Below, in pieces: positions 1 through 6,018 of a DNA stretch of 12,130 nt. The stretch spans positions 309 to 12,438 of the forward strand of contig JAABSK010000056.1 in assembly GCA_011390435.1 (NCBI GenBank). Direction: 5' to 3'. Position numbers and translations under genes: made by a program. Source of the DNA: Desulfobacteraceae bacterium. GTDB lineage: Bacteria > Desulfobacterota > Desulfobacteria > Desulfobacterales > Desulfobacteraceae. The notes below the pieces were generated by a model. That model searched no databases, had not been told where the DNA came from, and was given only the letters and a program-made list of their open reading frames with translations. How positions within the stretch are numbered: position 1 is the stretch's first letter; the number at the start of each line of letters is the position of its first letter.

Positions 1-79
1 CCGCCAGTTTATTTAATAAAATCACTCTACATTTGAAAGACTTGTGGCGTAATACAAAGCATTTGGCAATTTCTTAGGG

Positions 80-382
80 TCACGCCACAGAAACCGTATA
101 TTCAAGATCAGCAGCTCTAAGCATGTCTTGAATGGCAATCCTGACCCAGGTTTTTTCAGACATACCGATTTTTCGTGCAATTTTTGCCGCCCTGCCGGGT
201 GATGGAATTTTCCGCCCCTTCTCAAGATCACACAAGCTGCTCTGAGTAATGCCCAGGAGCATGGCAAAATCCTTCTGGGTCATTTCTTCACACTTTCTGT
301 GGGACCACAGCGCCTTTCCAAAGGTCAACTGACCATAATCCCGTTCAAGGTCTTCAAATCCATAAGTTTCTTCAATAGTCAT
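80..382 (-). CDS. XRE-family antitoxin, HigA-like
   Basis: This 100-residue protein is the likely antitoxin of a type II toxin-antitoxin pair. It should bind and neutralise the toxin encoded just upstream and repress their shared promoter. A Cro/C1-type helix-turn-helix is visible at about residues 35-62 (MTQKDFAMLLGITQSSLCDLEKGRKIPSP): the turn LGITQSSLCDLEKG is typical of XRE antitoxins. The tail (about 65-100) is helical and fits a toxin-binding or dimerisation segment. The ATG at 382 overlaps the toxin's 3' end by 11 bp and is preceded by a good Shine-Dalgarno sequence (GAGGTGA about 7 nt upstream), so translation is probably coupled. Toxin first, antitoxin second is the HigBA order, opposite to RelBE. 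The family call is secure; the exact subfamily is inferred. Confidence 0.85.
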   Translation of the reverse strand: MTIEETYGFEDLERDYGQLTFGKALWSHRKCEEMTQKDFAMLLGITQSSLCDLEKGRKIPSPGRAAKIARKIGMSEKTWVRIAIQDMLRAADLEYTVSVA

Positions 383-644
383 GTTTGTTCACCTCTATCA
401 CTTCTATGACAATATTTTCGTCATGTTCAACATAAATAGCCCGATATGCTTTTGAAAGGCGTATTGACCGCTGACCGGTTCTTTGGCCCTTCAGAAGTTC
501 GTCATGGTATCCTGAAAGTTTTCTGGTTTCCATGATGCCGTCACATTCAACCGTTGCAGCCCAAATTAACAGTTTGCTTGTAATGTAAGCTGGAAGTTTT
601 TTGATCTGCTTCTGGGCTTTTTTGTTCAATATGACAATGTTCAT
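372..644 (-). CDS. RelE/HigB-type toxin (probable mRNA interferase)
   Basis: This 90-residue basic protein belongs to the RelE/ParE superfamily of type II toxins, most of which cleave mRNA on the ribosome when freed from their antitoxin. The C-terminal half (residues 41-90) carries the family pattern: KLSGYHDELLKG, then GQRSIRLSKAYRAIY, then a final VIEVNKHDY. The conserved Arg, His and Tyr positions of HigB-like toxins are present and the length is normal, so the gene looks intact. The XRE antitoxin follows with an 11-bp overlap. The ATG at 644 has no Shine-Dalgarno sequence and sits almost directly behind a TATATA -10 box, suggesting leaderless translation. RNase activity is inferred from the family and not visible as such. 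Confidence 0.85.
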   Translation of the reverse strand: MNIVILNKKAQKQIKKLPAYITSKLLIWAATVECDGIMETRKLSGYHDELLKGQRTGQRSIRLSKAYRAIYVEHDENIVIEVIEVNKHDY

Positions 645-650
645 GTTTTA

Positions 651-679
651 TATATACGTCTATGCGGCGTAAAAATCAA
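651..679 (-). promoter_or_regulatory. Putative sigma70 promoter of the toxin-antitoxin pair
   Basis: On the minus strand TTGATT (679-674) is followed after 17 bp by TATATA (656-651). Transcription would start at about 644-645, at the toxin's ATG itself. Spacing is ideal and the -10 is strong; the -35 matches the consensus in 4 of 6 positions. The assignment is by eye. Confidence 0.45.
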
Positions 680-680
680 C

Positions 681-711
681 AAAAAAATCCACTTGCCGCT
701 CTGCATGGCAA
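681..711 (-). terminator. Probable intrinsic terminator behind the receiver-like gene
   Basis: Read on the minus strand just after the stop codon at 722, TTGCC (711-707) and GGCAA (697-693) form a stem. An inner GC/GC pair closes an AGA loop with a two-base bulge. A run of seven T follows at 687-681. The stem is short but position and T-run fit a Rho-independent terminator separating this gene from the toxin-antitoxin pair. Confidence 0.5.
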
Positions 712-721
712 ATACGCTTCT

Positions 722-1087
722 TTATATTTTTTGGATCTTTTTCAAAACTGCCGCAATATCTGCCAGATTGTCATCCATGTAGGTGACAAAACTGGGGCTG
801 AATTTCACACCGATGGCCAGTGTTGATCTTTTTCTGTCCGGCAGCGCCAGAATCACCCGGATGTTTTCCAGCAATGAAACCAGAGGGACAAGACCCTCCA
901 GTGCGGTTCTGGATGCGGTAAATAAAACAACAACCGATATTCTGTTCAATGGCCTGCGCAGATAATGCAGGAGCTCATCTGCTGAACTCAGGGTCTGGGT
1001 GTGTATCCCTGGAACGTGCTGACGAAGATAGGATTCTATCTGCGCCTGTTGTTGTGCTTTTTCACTCATGTACAGGATGGCTTTCAT
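722..1087 (-). CDS. Short receiver-like protein lacking phosphorylation residues
   Basis: This 121-residue soluble protein has alternating strands and helices resembling a response-regulator receiver fold: a first strand at KAILYM, a hydrophobic central strand at about 51-56 (SVVVLF), a strand at about 76-81 (IRVILAL), and a final amphipathic helix. The residues that would make it a phosphorylatable receiver are missing: there is no acidic pair after strand 1, no Asp after strand 3, and no clear Lys near the end. It may be a pseudo-receiver or only share the fold. The ATG at 1087 has an AAGGA ribosome binding site about 9 nt upstream. A very good sigma54 promoter lies about 60 bp upstream, which strongly supports a real gene despite competing open frames on the plus strand. 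Molecular role unknown. Confidence 0.7.
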   Translation of the reverse strand: MKAILYMSEKAQQQAQIESYLRQHVPGIHTQTLSSADELLHYLRRPLNRISVVVLFTASRTALEGLVPLVSLLENIRVILALPDRKRSTLAIGVKFSPSFVTYMDDNLADIAAVLKKIQKI

Positions 1088-1144
1088 TTTATCGTCCTTT
1101 TATCCGTAATATTCATTCTGACCCTGCTCAGTCACACACCTTTT

Positions 1145-1160
1145 AGCACAATGTGTGCCA
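1145..1160 (-). promoter_or_regulatory. Sigma54 (-24/-12) promoter
   Basis: The minus strand reads TGGCACACATTGTGCT from 1160 to 1145. It matches the RpoN consensus TGGCAC-N5-TTGCW at every fixed position but one (G for the first T), with the invariant GG and GC exactly 10 bp apart. Transcription would start near 1134, giving a leader of about 45-50 nt for the receiver-like gene at 1087. Confidence 0.75.
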
Positions 1161-1244
1161 GCCTCGCCCATATAAAATAACAGGCTTAAAAAACAGTGGG
1201 TTATAAAAATTTAAGCGGTGGTTTTTATGCAGGGCCGACCAAAA

Positions 1245-1287
1245 ATTCCTGGAAATCGGAACAAAGTCATTCCTGTTTCCAGGAATG
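1245..1287. repeat. Tandem dyad sites, candidate upstream activating sequence
   Basis: Two dyads lie side by side. The right one is a near-perfect palindrome: CATTCCTG (1268-1275), a 4-bp spacer, then CAGGAATG (1280-1287). The left one begins with the same ATTCCTG (1245-1251) and, after the same 4-bp spacer, keeps GGAA (1258-1261) of the second arm. They are offset by 24 bp and sit about 110-145 bp upstream of the inferred sigma54 start site, the normal place for enhancer sites of NtrC-type activators. The outer arms ATTCCTGGAAA and TTTCCAGGAAT (1245-1255, 1276-1286) can also pair as an 11-bp hairpin followed on the minus strand by five T, so a terminator for the kinase transcript is an alternative or additional role. 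Confidence 0.55.
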
Positions 1288-1317
1288 CGGACAAAAGAAA
1301 AAAAAGGCAGGTCTGGC

Positions 1318-1449
1318 TCAAGGATGCCGCGACACCGTGTTGAAGCCGGGCAACTGATGTTTTTTGAACAGGTCATACAGCCGGGACTGGGAGATACCAG
1401 ACAATTGACAGGCTTTTTTCCGATCACCTGCTGACTGGTTGATCAGCGC
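1318..1449 (-). pseudogene. Remnant of an NtrC-family regulator: C-terminal Fis-type HTH only
   Basis: Directly after the kinase stop codon (1452-1450), the same frame continues open for 43 codons to a TGA at 1320-1318. The residues include ALINQSAGDRKKACQLSGIS and SRLYDLFKKHQLPGF. This matches the C-terminal Fis-type DNA-binding helix-turn-helix of sigma54-dependent activators (family pattern GN-x2-xA-x2-xG(L/I)S-x-x-x-LY-x-L-(L/F)KK). No receiver, no AAA+ domain with GAFTGA, and no start codon with a ribosome binding site is present. Two histories fit: a deletion that removed most of a regulator gene formerly downstream of the kinase, or a premature stop that cut a Fis domain off the kinase. 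The first is likelier, because kinases of this type are usually followed by an NtrC-type gene. A frame-shifted shadow frame runs over the same bases. Confidence 0.75.
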
Positions 1450-3753
1450 TTAATCCTTTTGCGTGTTGCCATGCAGTGCGTCCCGGACAATGCGCGCCAG
1501 CTCACCGGCAATCATGGGTTTCATCACCATATCAGCAATCCCGTAAGACTGTATGGTCCGGGGTGTCATTCCTTCACTGAATCCGGTACACAGCACAACC
1601 GGAATATCCGGCCGGTTGATGCGGACAGCGCAGGACAGTTCAAGCCCGGTCATACCCGGCATGGTCTGATCTGTCAACACCAGGTCAACACCCATGGGAT
1701 CTGCTGAAAATTTTTCCAGTGCATCCTGGGCGTTTTCAGCACCGACAACATCATAGCCGAGTTTTGTGAGCACCTGTGATGTCCATTTGACAATGGCAGG
1801 TTCATCATCCACCACAAGAATTTTCCCCTTTCCCGAAATCAGCTCTTTTTCATCAAAAGACACCTGTTTCTGGGCGTTGCGGGTCTGCTCAGGAAGCATC
1901 AGCCGGAAGGTTGTTCCCACGCCGGGCTCACTGTAGACGCATATGCTGCCGCCCATCTCACGGACGATCCCGTACACCATTGAAAGGCCCATTCCAGTGC
2001 CTTCGCCTTTGACTTTTGTTGTAAAAAACGGCTCAAAAATTTTTTCCAGCAGGTGTGCAGGAATACCGCAGCCAGTATCTGACACTGTCAACTGAACATA
2101 CGTTCCCGGTTTTAATTCTTTGATCTGTTCCATCTCTTCATCAAAAACCTGCATGGACTGGATACCGACATCCAGGGTTCCACCGGTTTCCTTCATGGCA
2201 TGAACCGCATTGGTAAACAGGTTCATCAGCACCTGATGCAGCTGACTTGGATCTGCCAGGACAAAAATATCTTCCCGGTCAAAGCGGGTGTGTGTTTTCA
2301 CGTCCGGAGATGTGGACGCCTTGATGAATTTGAGACACTCGTTGACCATCGACACCACCGGCACCAGATCCTTTTGCGCATCAGACTTGCGGCTGAACGT
2401 CAAGATGTGCCGCACCAGATCCCTGGCCCGTAACCCGGCTGCCAGAACCTGGTCCAGATTGGCGCAGGTTTCTTCGTCATCAATGACATTCAATCTGGCC
2501 AGTTCTGTAAACCCGAGGATCGATGAGAGAATATTGTTAAAATCATGGGCAATTCCGCCGGCGAGCGTGCCAAGGGCTTCCATTTTCTGGGCCTGCTGAA
2601 TATGGGATTCCATTCTTTTTCGCCGGGTGATATCCCGGGTAATCCCCAGTATCCGGTCGGGCTTCCCATCTGAATCCCGTAAAAACCGGGCCGTCACTTC
2701 AGCCCAGATTGCTGCGCCGGATTTATGGACCATTTCCAGCTCAACCACCCGGAACCGTTTGGGATCACTCCCTTTTTCCGATTCCCGGTCCAGTTCTTCA
2801 AAAATCACTGATGACATGATATGCCGGGTTTTTCGCGGGATATACGCGCCCATTTTTAATTTCACAAACGCCTCAGGAGGATACCCCAGAAGTGTTTCCA
2901 TGGCAGGACTGACATAGGTGAAAACAAAATCTGACAAACGCAGCACCCAGATGGCATCGGTCGCATTCTCTGCCAGCAGGCGGTAGCGGGCTTCGCTCTT
3001 TTTCACCCGGAGCGCTTCAATTTCCCTGGCCTGTTCCGCCAGATTTTTTTTATGTTCCACCTGGAATACCTGCCTGGCGATATACAGCGACAACACCACA
3101 ACCACCACCAGGATGCCGCCAAAAATATTCACGAACCTGCGGGTAATCGCAGCAATCTCCTGCTGGATATCCTCGACATAGATACCGGTTCCAATCACCC
3201 ATCCCCAGGGAGAAAACGGCTCAACATAGGATATTTTCGGAACAATTTTCGAATCCGTATCTTTCCATTGCCAGTAATAGTCCACATATCCGCCCCCGCC
3301 CTGCGTTACCTTTTCCACCATAACGACAAACGGATGGTTGCCTGCAGCATCGGTAAAACCGGTGAGGTCCTGCCCTTCCAGGTCTGTCCGGTAGGGATGC
3401 ATGATCATCTCCGGATGCAGATCATTGATCCAGAAATAATCTTTTCCATCAGGACCATACCGCAGATGACGGATCTGAGAGATGGCCTGTCTCATGGCAT
3501 CTTCCAGTGACAGTTCATTTTTTCTGACGCGTGAATCATATTCAGACAGCAGACTGATCATACTGCTGGTTAACTGCTGGATGGCCTGTTTTTTCTGATC
3601 AAACAACTGAGCCTTCTGGTGGGGGATAAACAGGAAAAACACACTGACTGCGAAAAGAAGATAGGTAAAATAAACAGGGATCAGAATTTTCAGCGAACTG
3701 GACAGTGGGTTGCTTTTTTTCGCCAGAATCCCTTTCAAGGCATCTCCCCGCAA
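1450..3753 (-). CDS. Membrane hybrid histidine kinase (Cache-PAS-HisKA-HATPase-receiver)
   Basis: A sensor kinase of 767 residues as drawn. Domains: membrane helix (about 22-44); periplasmic single Cache domain (about 45-205, with DGKDYFWINDLHPEMIMHP and a WGWVIGTGIY end typical of sCache_2); second membrane helix (about 207-230); PAS (about 254-380); HisKA with phosphorylatable His403 in AHDFNN; ATPase with N-box Asn511/Asn515, DTGCGIP (559-565), FEPFFTTK and GTGMGL; and a receiver (about 643-760) with acidic pocket Asp649/Asp650, phosphoacceptor Asp695, Thr723 and Lys745. All key residues are present, so it looks functional. The drawn start is TTG at 3753 without a ribosome binding site. 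TTG at 3738 (residue 6) has GGGGAG five bases upstream and is the better start. The small-molecule signal cannot be read from the sequence. Its expected partner regulator seems lost (remnant just downstream). Confidence 0.93.
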   Translation of the reverse strand: MRGDALKGILAKKSNPLSSSLKILIPVYFTYLLFAVSVFFLFIPHQKAQLFDQKKQAIQQLTSSMISLLSEYDSRVRKNELSLEDAMRQAISQIRHLRYGPDGKDYFWINDLHPEMIMHPYRTDLEGQDLTGFTDAAGNHPFVVMVEKVTQGGGGYVDYYWQWKDTDSKIVPKISYVEPFSPWGWVIGTGIYVEDIQQEIAAITRRFVNIFGGILVVVVVLSLYIARQVFQVEHKKNLAEQAREIEALRVKKSEARYRLLAENATDAIWVLRLSDFVFTYVSPAMETLLGYPPEAFVKLKMGAYIPRKTRHIMSSVIFEELDRESEKGSDPKRFRVVELEMVHKSGAAIWAEVTARFLRDSDGKPDRILGITRDITRRKRMESHIQQAQKMEALGTLAGGIAHDFNNILSSILGFTELARLNVIDDEETCANLDQVLAAGLRARDLVRHILTFSRKSDAQKDLVPVVSMVNECLKFIKASTSPDVKTHTRFDREDIFVLADPSQLHQVLMNLFTNAVHAMKETGGTLDVGIQSMQVFDEEMEQIKELKPGTYVQLTVSDTGCGIPAHLLEKIFEPFFTTKVKGEGTGMGLSMVYGIVREMGGSICVYSEPGVGTTFRLMLPEQTRNAQKQVSFDEKELISGKGKILVVDDEPAIVKWTSQVLTKLGYDVVGAENAQDALEKFSADPMGVDLVLTDQTMPGMTGLELSCAVRINRPDIPVVLCTGFSEGMTPRTIQSYGIADMVMKPMIAGELARIVRDALHGNTQKD

Positions 3754-3803
3754 AAATATCCAGAGGGTGAAACCAGCCGGTATTGCGCCGACTGCGAATC
3801 CAC

Positions 3804-3856
3804 CCGGAAAAAGGATTGATCCGGACAGGTAAATCTCACAAACCGGTTCGGATCAA
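3804..3856 (-). terminator. Weak terminator-like hairpin after the KH gene
   Basis: On the minus strand TTGATCCG (3856-3849) can pair with CGGATCAA (3823-3816) across a 25-nt loop, followed by a TCC and five T. The arms are exact but the loop is long, so termination may be partial and the kinase might be read from the KH promoter. Confidence 0.3.
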
Positions 3857-3875
3857 GCCGATGATCAAAAACAGA

Positions 3876-4106
3876 TTACTCAACGATCTCAAGGATAACC
3901 CGTTTTTGCTCCTTTGCAGAGGCACAGGATAAAATCGTCCGCATGGCCTGGGCAGTCCTGCCTTTTTTACCGATCACTTTTCCAAGATCTTCTTTTGCGA
4001 CGCGCAATTCCAGAACCAGTGTCTGCTGGGCTTTAATTTCCTGGACATCGACCTGATCTGACTGATCGACCAATGCTTGAGCAATGTACTTAATCAACTC
4101 TTTCAT
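3876..4106 (-). CDS. khpA: KH-domain RNA-binding protein, KhpA family
   Basis: This 76-residue protein is almost entirely one type II KH domain. The start MKELIKYIAQALVDQSDQV and the nucleic-acid-binding GxxG loop in GKVIGKKGRTAQAMRTIL (about residues 42-60) match the KhpA/YlqC family of small cytoplasmic RNA chaperones. In other bacteria these bind many transcripts and partner with KhpB (Jag). Length is normal for the family. The ATG at 4106 has a strong AAGGAG site 8 nt upstream. In many genomes khpA sits between rpsP and rimM; here it stands alone between a secretion-like operon and a sensor kinase. The 193-bp gap upstream suggests its own promoter. Confidence 0.9.
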   Translation of the reverse strand: MKELIKYIAQALVDQSDQVDVQEIKAQQTLVLELRVAKEDLGKVIGKKGRTAQAMRTILSCASAKEQKRVILEIVE

Positions 4107-4225
4107 AAGCTGTTCTCCTTTTTACCTGTCCAATAGTAGAAGAAATATAAATTGAGTTACTGCACGTATTGCTTGCTGTATTCACCGTATCTTGTGGGGA
4201 AACCAACCCAGAAAATCATGGGAGT

Positions 4226-4253
4226 AGAATATCACAGCTTAAAATAAACTCAA
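4226..4253 (-). promoter_or_regulatory. Tentative sigma70 promoter for the KH gene
   Basis: On the minus strand TTGAGT (4253-4248) and TATTCT (4231-4226) are 16 bp apart, each matching the consensus in four of six positions. It would leave a leader of about 110 nt before the ATG at 4106. The rest of the 4107-4299 gap shows no gene or strong structure apart from the hairpin at 4276-4292. Confidence 0.28.
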
Positions 4254-4275
4254 GCATTATTTATCATTAAATTTA

Positions 4276-4292
4276 CAGGTGTTTACCACCTG
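4276..4292 (-). terminator. Hairpin at the end of the pilus/secretion-like operon
   Basis: CAGGTG (4276-4281) and CACCTG (4287-4292) form a 6-bp stem with a 5-nt loop, 8 bp beyond the stop codon of the last operon gene. On the minus strand it is followed by TAAATTTAATG rather than a clean T-run, so it is only a weak terminator candidate. Confidence 0.35.
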
Positions 4293-4299
4293 AAAACAG

Positions 4300-4575
4300 T
4301 TATTTCTGGGCATCGTCCGGTTCTGCCCAGAGCACATAATGTTTGTTGATAAACAGGGTTTTGTGCTTGACCGGGTTGTCAATGCTGCCATGGTGTACGG
4401 TGACATGGTGCAGGATTAAAAACGGTTCTGTCGCGTCTGCCACAAGGTCGGAAAGCCGGTCATAGCCTTTGGCCCGGCTGATGTTGATCTGGCCGTTCAC
4501 CAGTGTGCCGTCAAAAAGTCGCAGCCTTACGATGCGGTTATTGATTCGTGGCGGGCTGTGATTTTCGTGTGTCAC
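4300..4575 (-). CDS. Small conserved hypothetical protein (VRLRLFDGTLVNGQI type)
   Basis: A 91-residue soluble protein of unknown function. The core runs VRLRLFDGTLVNGQINI, then YDRLSDLV, EPFLILHHVTV and INKHYVLWAEPDD. This strand-rich layout, with a substitute-friendly loop and an RLSD box, resembles small one-domain proteins of the DUF6812 kind; that link is from memory and unverified. The start chosen is GTG at 4575, because GAAAGGAG lies about 8 nt upstream. The frame stays open to another GTG at 4635, but the added residues look non-coding and lack a ribosome binding site. It is the last gene of the long operon, about 60 bp behind the lipoprotein gene. No signal peptide or membrane segment is visible. 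Confidence 0.72.
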   Translation of the reverse strand: MTHENHSPPRINNRIVRLRLFDGTLVNGQINISRAKGYDRLSDLVADATEPFLILHHVTVHHGSIDNPVKHKTLFINKHYVLWAEPDDAQK

Positions 4576-4634
4576 TGTTGTCTCTCCTTTCGTAAATGCA
4601 ATGGATTCATGACAGATATGATAACCACATCCCA

Positions 4635-5195
4635 CTATAAATTGAAAGGTATCAGGCGAAAATTATCCAGATACAGGGTGATTTTTTTATCAGGACGGAC
4701 AACAAACACCATGAACCGGTGAATGGTTTCAAGATTCAGTGGCCGGCCAGTGACAGAGGTTGTCAGAGAATCCAGCAGAATCTCGATTGTATTTTCGCCC
4801 GGAACCAGCTGGAAGGTTTTGTTGTAGCGGTTTGTATAACCGGTTTCTTTTTTGGTATCGTCAATTCTCACTGTCAGGTCCACCGGCATCTGCTCCGGGT
4901 TGTAGATATCCAGACGCAGAGATTGATATCCGCGCCAGTTGTGCTGTTTCAATGCAGGAGACCACCCTGGGTAGGCTGAAGGAAAAAGCGTGAGTTTCAA
5001 AGATTTTTCACCATGGGTTGCATACGCATCCGCAATGGAAAAGAGGGTATGGCATTTCCAGTGAAAGGCATCCAGCTGATCATCTGATTCAAAGTCGTAA
5101 AGCACCTGTGTGGTGGATGGCGAAGTGCTGCATGCCTGAAGGCACAGCGCTGCCATCATCATTCCTGCCAGAATATGTCGGATAAGGATCGGCAT
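4635..5195 (-). CDS. Outer-membrane-type lipoprotein with probable beta-sandwich domain
   Basis: This 186-residue precursor has a basic start, a hydrophobic core and a lipobox LQAC with Cys22 as the lipidated residue. Ser follows the Cys, so outer-membrane sorting is expected. The mature part begins with VLYDFESDDQLDAFHW and contains ATHGEKSLKLTL, the WRGYQSLRLDIYNP segment and a closing KKITLYLDNFRLI strand. This pattern is typical of galactose-binding-like (CBM/CIA30-like) jelly rolls that hold carbohydrate or act as adaptors; the fold is inferred from strand pattern and is not proven. The ATG is 3 bp behind the phosphoesterase stop codon and lacks a strong ribosome binding site, so translation is probably coupled. 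Its place in the operon suggests a surface or periplasmic accessory to the pseudopilus machine. Confidence 0.82.
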   Translation of the reverse strand: MPILIRHILAGMMMAALCLQACSTSPSTTQVLYDFESDDQLDAFHWKCHTLFSIADAYATHGEKSLKLTLFPSAYPGWSPALKQHNWRGYQSLRLDIYNPEQMPVDLTVRIDDTKKETGYTNRYNKTFQLVPGENTIEILLDSLTTSVTGRPLNLETIHRFMVFVVRPDKKITLYLDNFRLIPFNL

Positions 5196-5198
5196 CTG

Positions 5199-5978
5199 TT
5201 AAAATTGAATCTCGACGATTTCCGGAGGGCAGAACAGGCGGAATTTCACATGGCTGGTGCCAGTTCCGCGGGTCACATACAGTGTTTTGTCTCCCCTGTG
5301 AAACAGTCCGTAATTATAATCAACGTTTTTTTGATATCCAAACATGCGGTACACCCATCCGGGCAATCGGATCTGACCGCCATGGGTATCTCCTGCCAGC
5401 ATGAAAACCGGATGGTTTTCAGAAAATTCGTCAAATGCCAGGGGGCTGTGACTGAGAACCAGCATCGGTGTTCTGGAATCGATTGCCTGCTGAAGATCGG
5501 CAGCGCCCCCGCCATATGCGTTGTCAATTCCGGCAATCCACACATCCTGCCCGTCAATGGACAGACGATGGGCAGAATTTCGCAGCCAGGTCACTGAATG
5601 ACGTCTGGTGGGTTTGCCGGAGTTCTTCTCATGGCAGAACAGACAGGACTGCCGGGAATCTGAATAGTCGTAATCCCCCATCACGCCGTAGACACCATCG
5701 GGAGCTGACAGACGGGATAAAAACGTCATGGCCCCGTCAATGGCTCCGTGCCACTGGATATAGTCACCGCCAAGCAGAATCAGGTCCGGCTCAATCGCGT
5801 CAATCGCCTGCAGAATATCGGCTTCACGTTTTCCAAACCCTGACAGATGAAGATCTGCCAGCAGCACAATTTTTTTTCCCTCCGGCAGAACCCCCATGCC
5901 GTGGGCCTGTGCGCTGACTGTGACAACGCTGACGTGTTCCGCTTCAATATACCGGCCGTAAAAATACACCAGGCACAA
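5199..5978 (-). CDS. Membrane-anchored metallophosphoesterase with CxxCH insertion
   Basis: A calcineurin-like phosphoesterase of the YkuE/LpxG-like type, 259 residues as drawn. Numbered from the TTG at 5978, motifs are DLH (Asp42, His44), GGD (Asp72), GDYD (101-104) where GNHD/E is usual, a lone His177 in VLSHSP, and GDTHGGQ (196-202) where GHTHGGQ is usual. Thus the metal-site Asn and one His are both Asp, and the catalytic His is Tyr. An insertion after GDYDY carries CLFCH (112-116), a haem-c type CxxCH. The TTG start lacks a ribosome binding site and would cut a membrane helix: the frame is open upstream and encodes CTAAATVLILFLCLVYFYG. Translation therefore probably begins earlier, at CTG 6026 or an ATC near 6035-6038, overlapping the previous gene's end. 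The catalytic domain would then be outside the cytoplasm. Relatives hydrolyse lipid or nucleotide phosphoesters; the substrate here is unknown. Confidence 0.85.
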   Translation of the reverse strand: MCLVYFYGRYIEAEHVSVVTVSAQAHGMGVLPEGKKIVLLADLHLSGFGKREADILQAIDAIEPDLILLGGDYIQWHGAIDGAMTFLSRLSAPDGVYGVMGDYDYSDSRQSCLFCHEKNSGKPTRRHSVTWLRNSAHRLSIDGQDVWIAGIDNAYGGGAADLQQAIDSRTPMLVLSHSPLAFDEFSENHPVFMLAGDTHGGQIRLPGWVYRMFGYQKNVDYNYGLFHRGDKTLYVTRGTGTSHVKFRLFCPPEIVEIQF

Positions 5979-6018
5979 AAAAAGAATCAGGACCGTGGCC
6001 GCAGCAGTGCATCCGTAT

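Noticed and set aside
1..79. Terminator or further gene after the antitoxin
   Set aside because: Only an AT-only palindrome is present; too weak to call, and the flank is cut by the window edge.
693..711. TTGCC-N9-GGCAA inverted repeat as an operator of the toxin-antitoxin pair
   Set aside because: It directly follows the upstream gene's stop and is trailed by seven T on the minus strand, which fits a terminator better.
783..1146. Two plus-strand frames opposite the receiver-like gene
   Set aside because: The minus-strand gene has a good ribosome binding site, a sigma54 promoter and a terminator-like hairpin; the plus-strand frames have none of these.
1143..1427. Open frame of 94 residues on the minus strand
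   Set aside because: It is a shifted reading of the Fis-HTH remnant and the dyad repeats, low in coding character; the correct frame over 1318-1449 gives a recognisable domain.
4576..4635. Upstream GTG extension of the small hypothetical protein containing a C-x4-CH pattern
   Set aside because: It resembles an atypical haem site, but the extension lacks a ribosome binding site, while the GTG at 4575 has a strong one, so the pattern is probably untranslated.
5468..5917. Long plus-strand frame opposite the phosphoesterase
   Set aside because: It is antisense to a clearly recognised enzyme gene, and its residues (rich in Arg, His, Pro, Gln) look like shadow translation.
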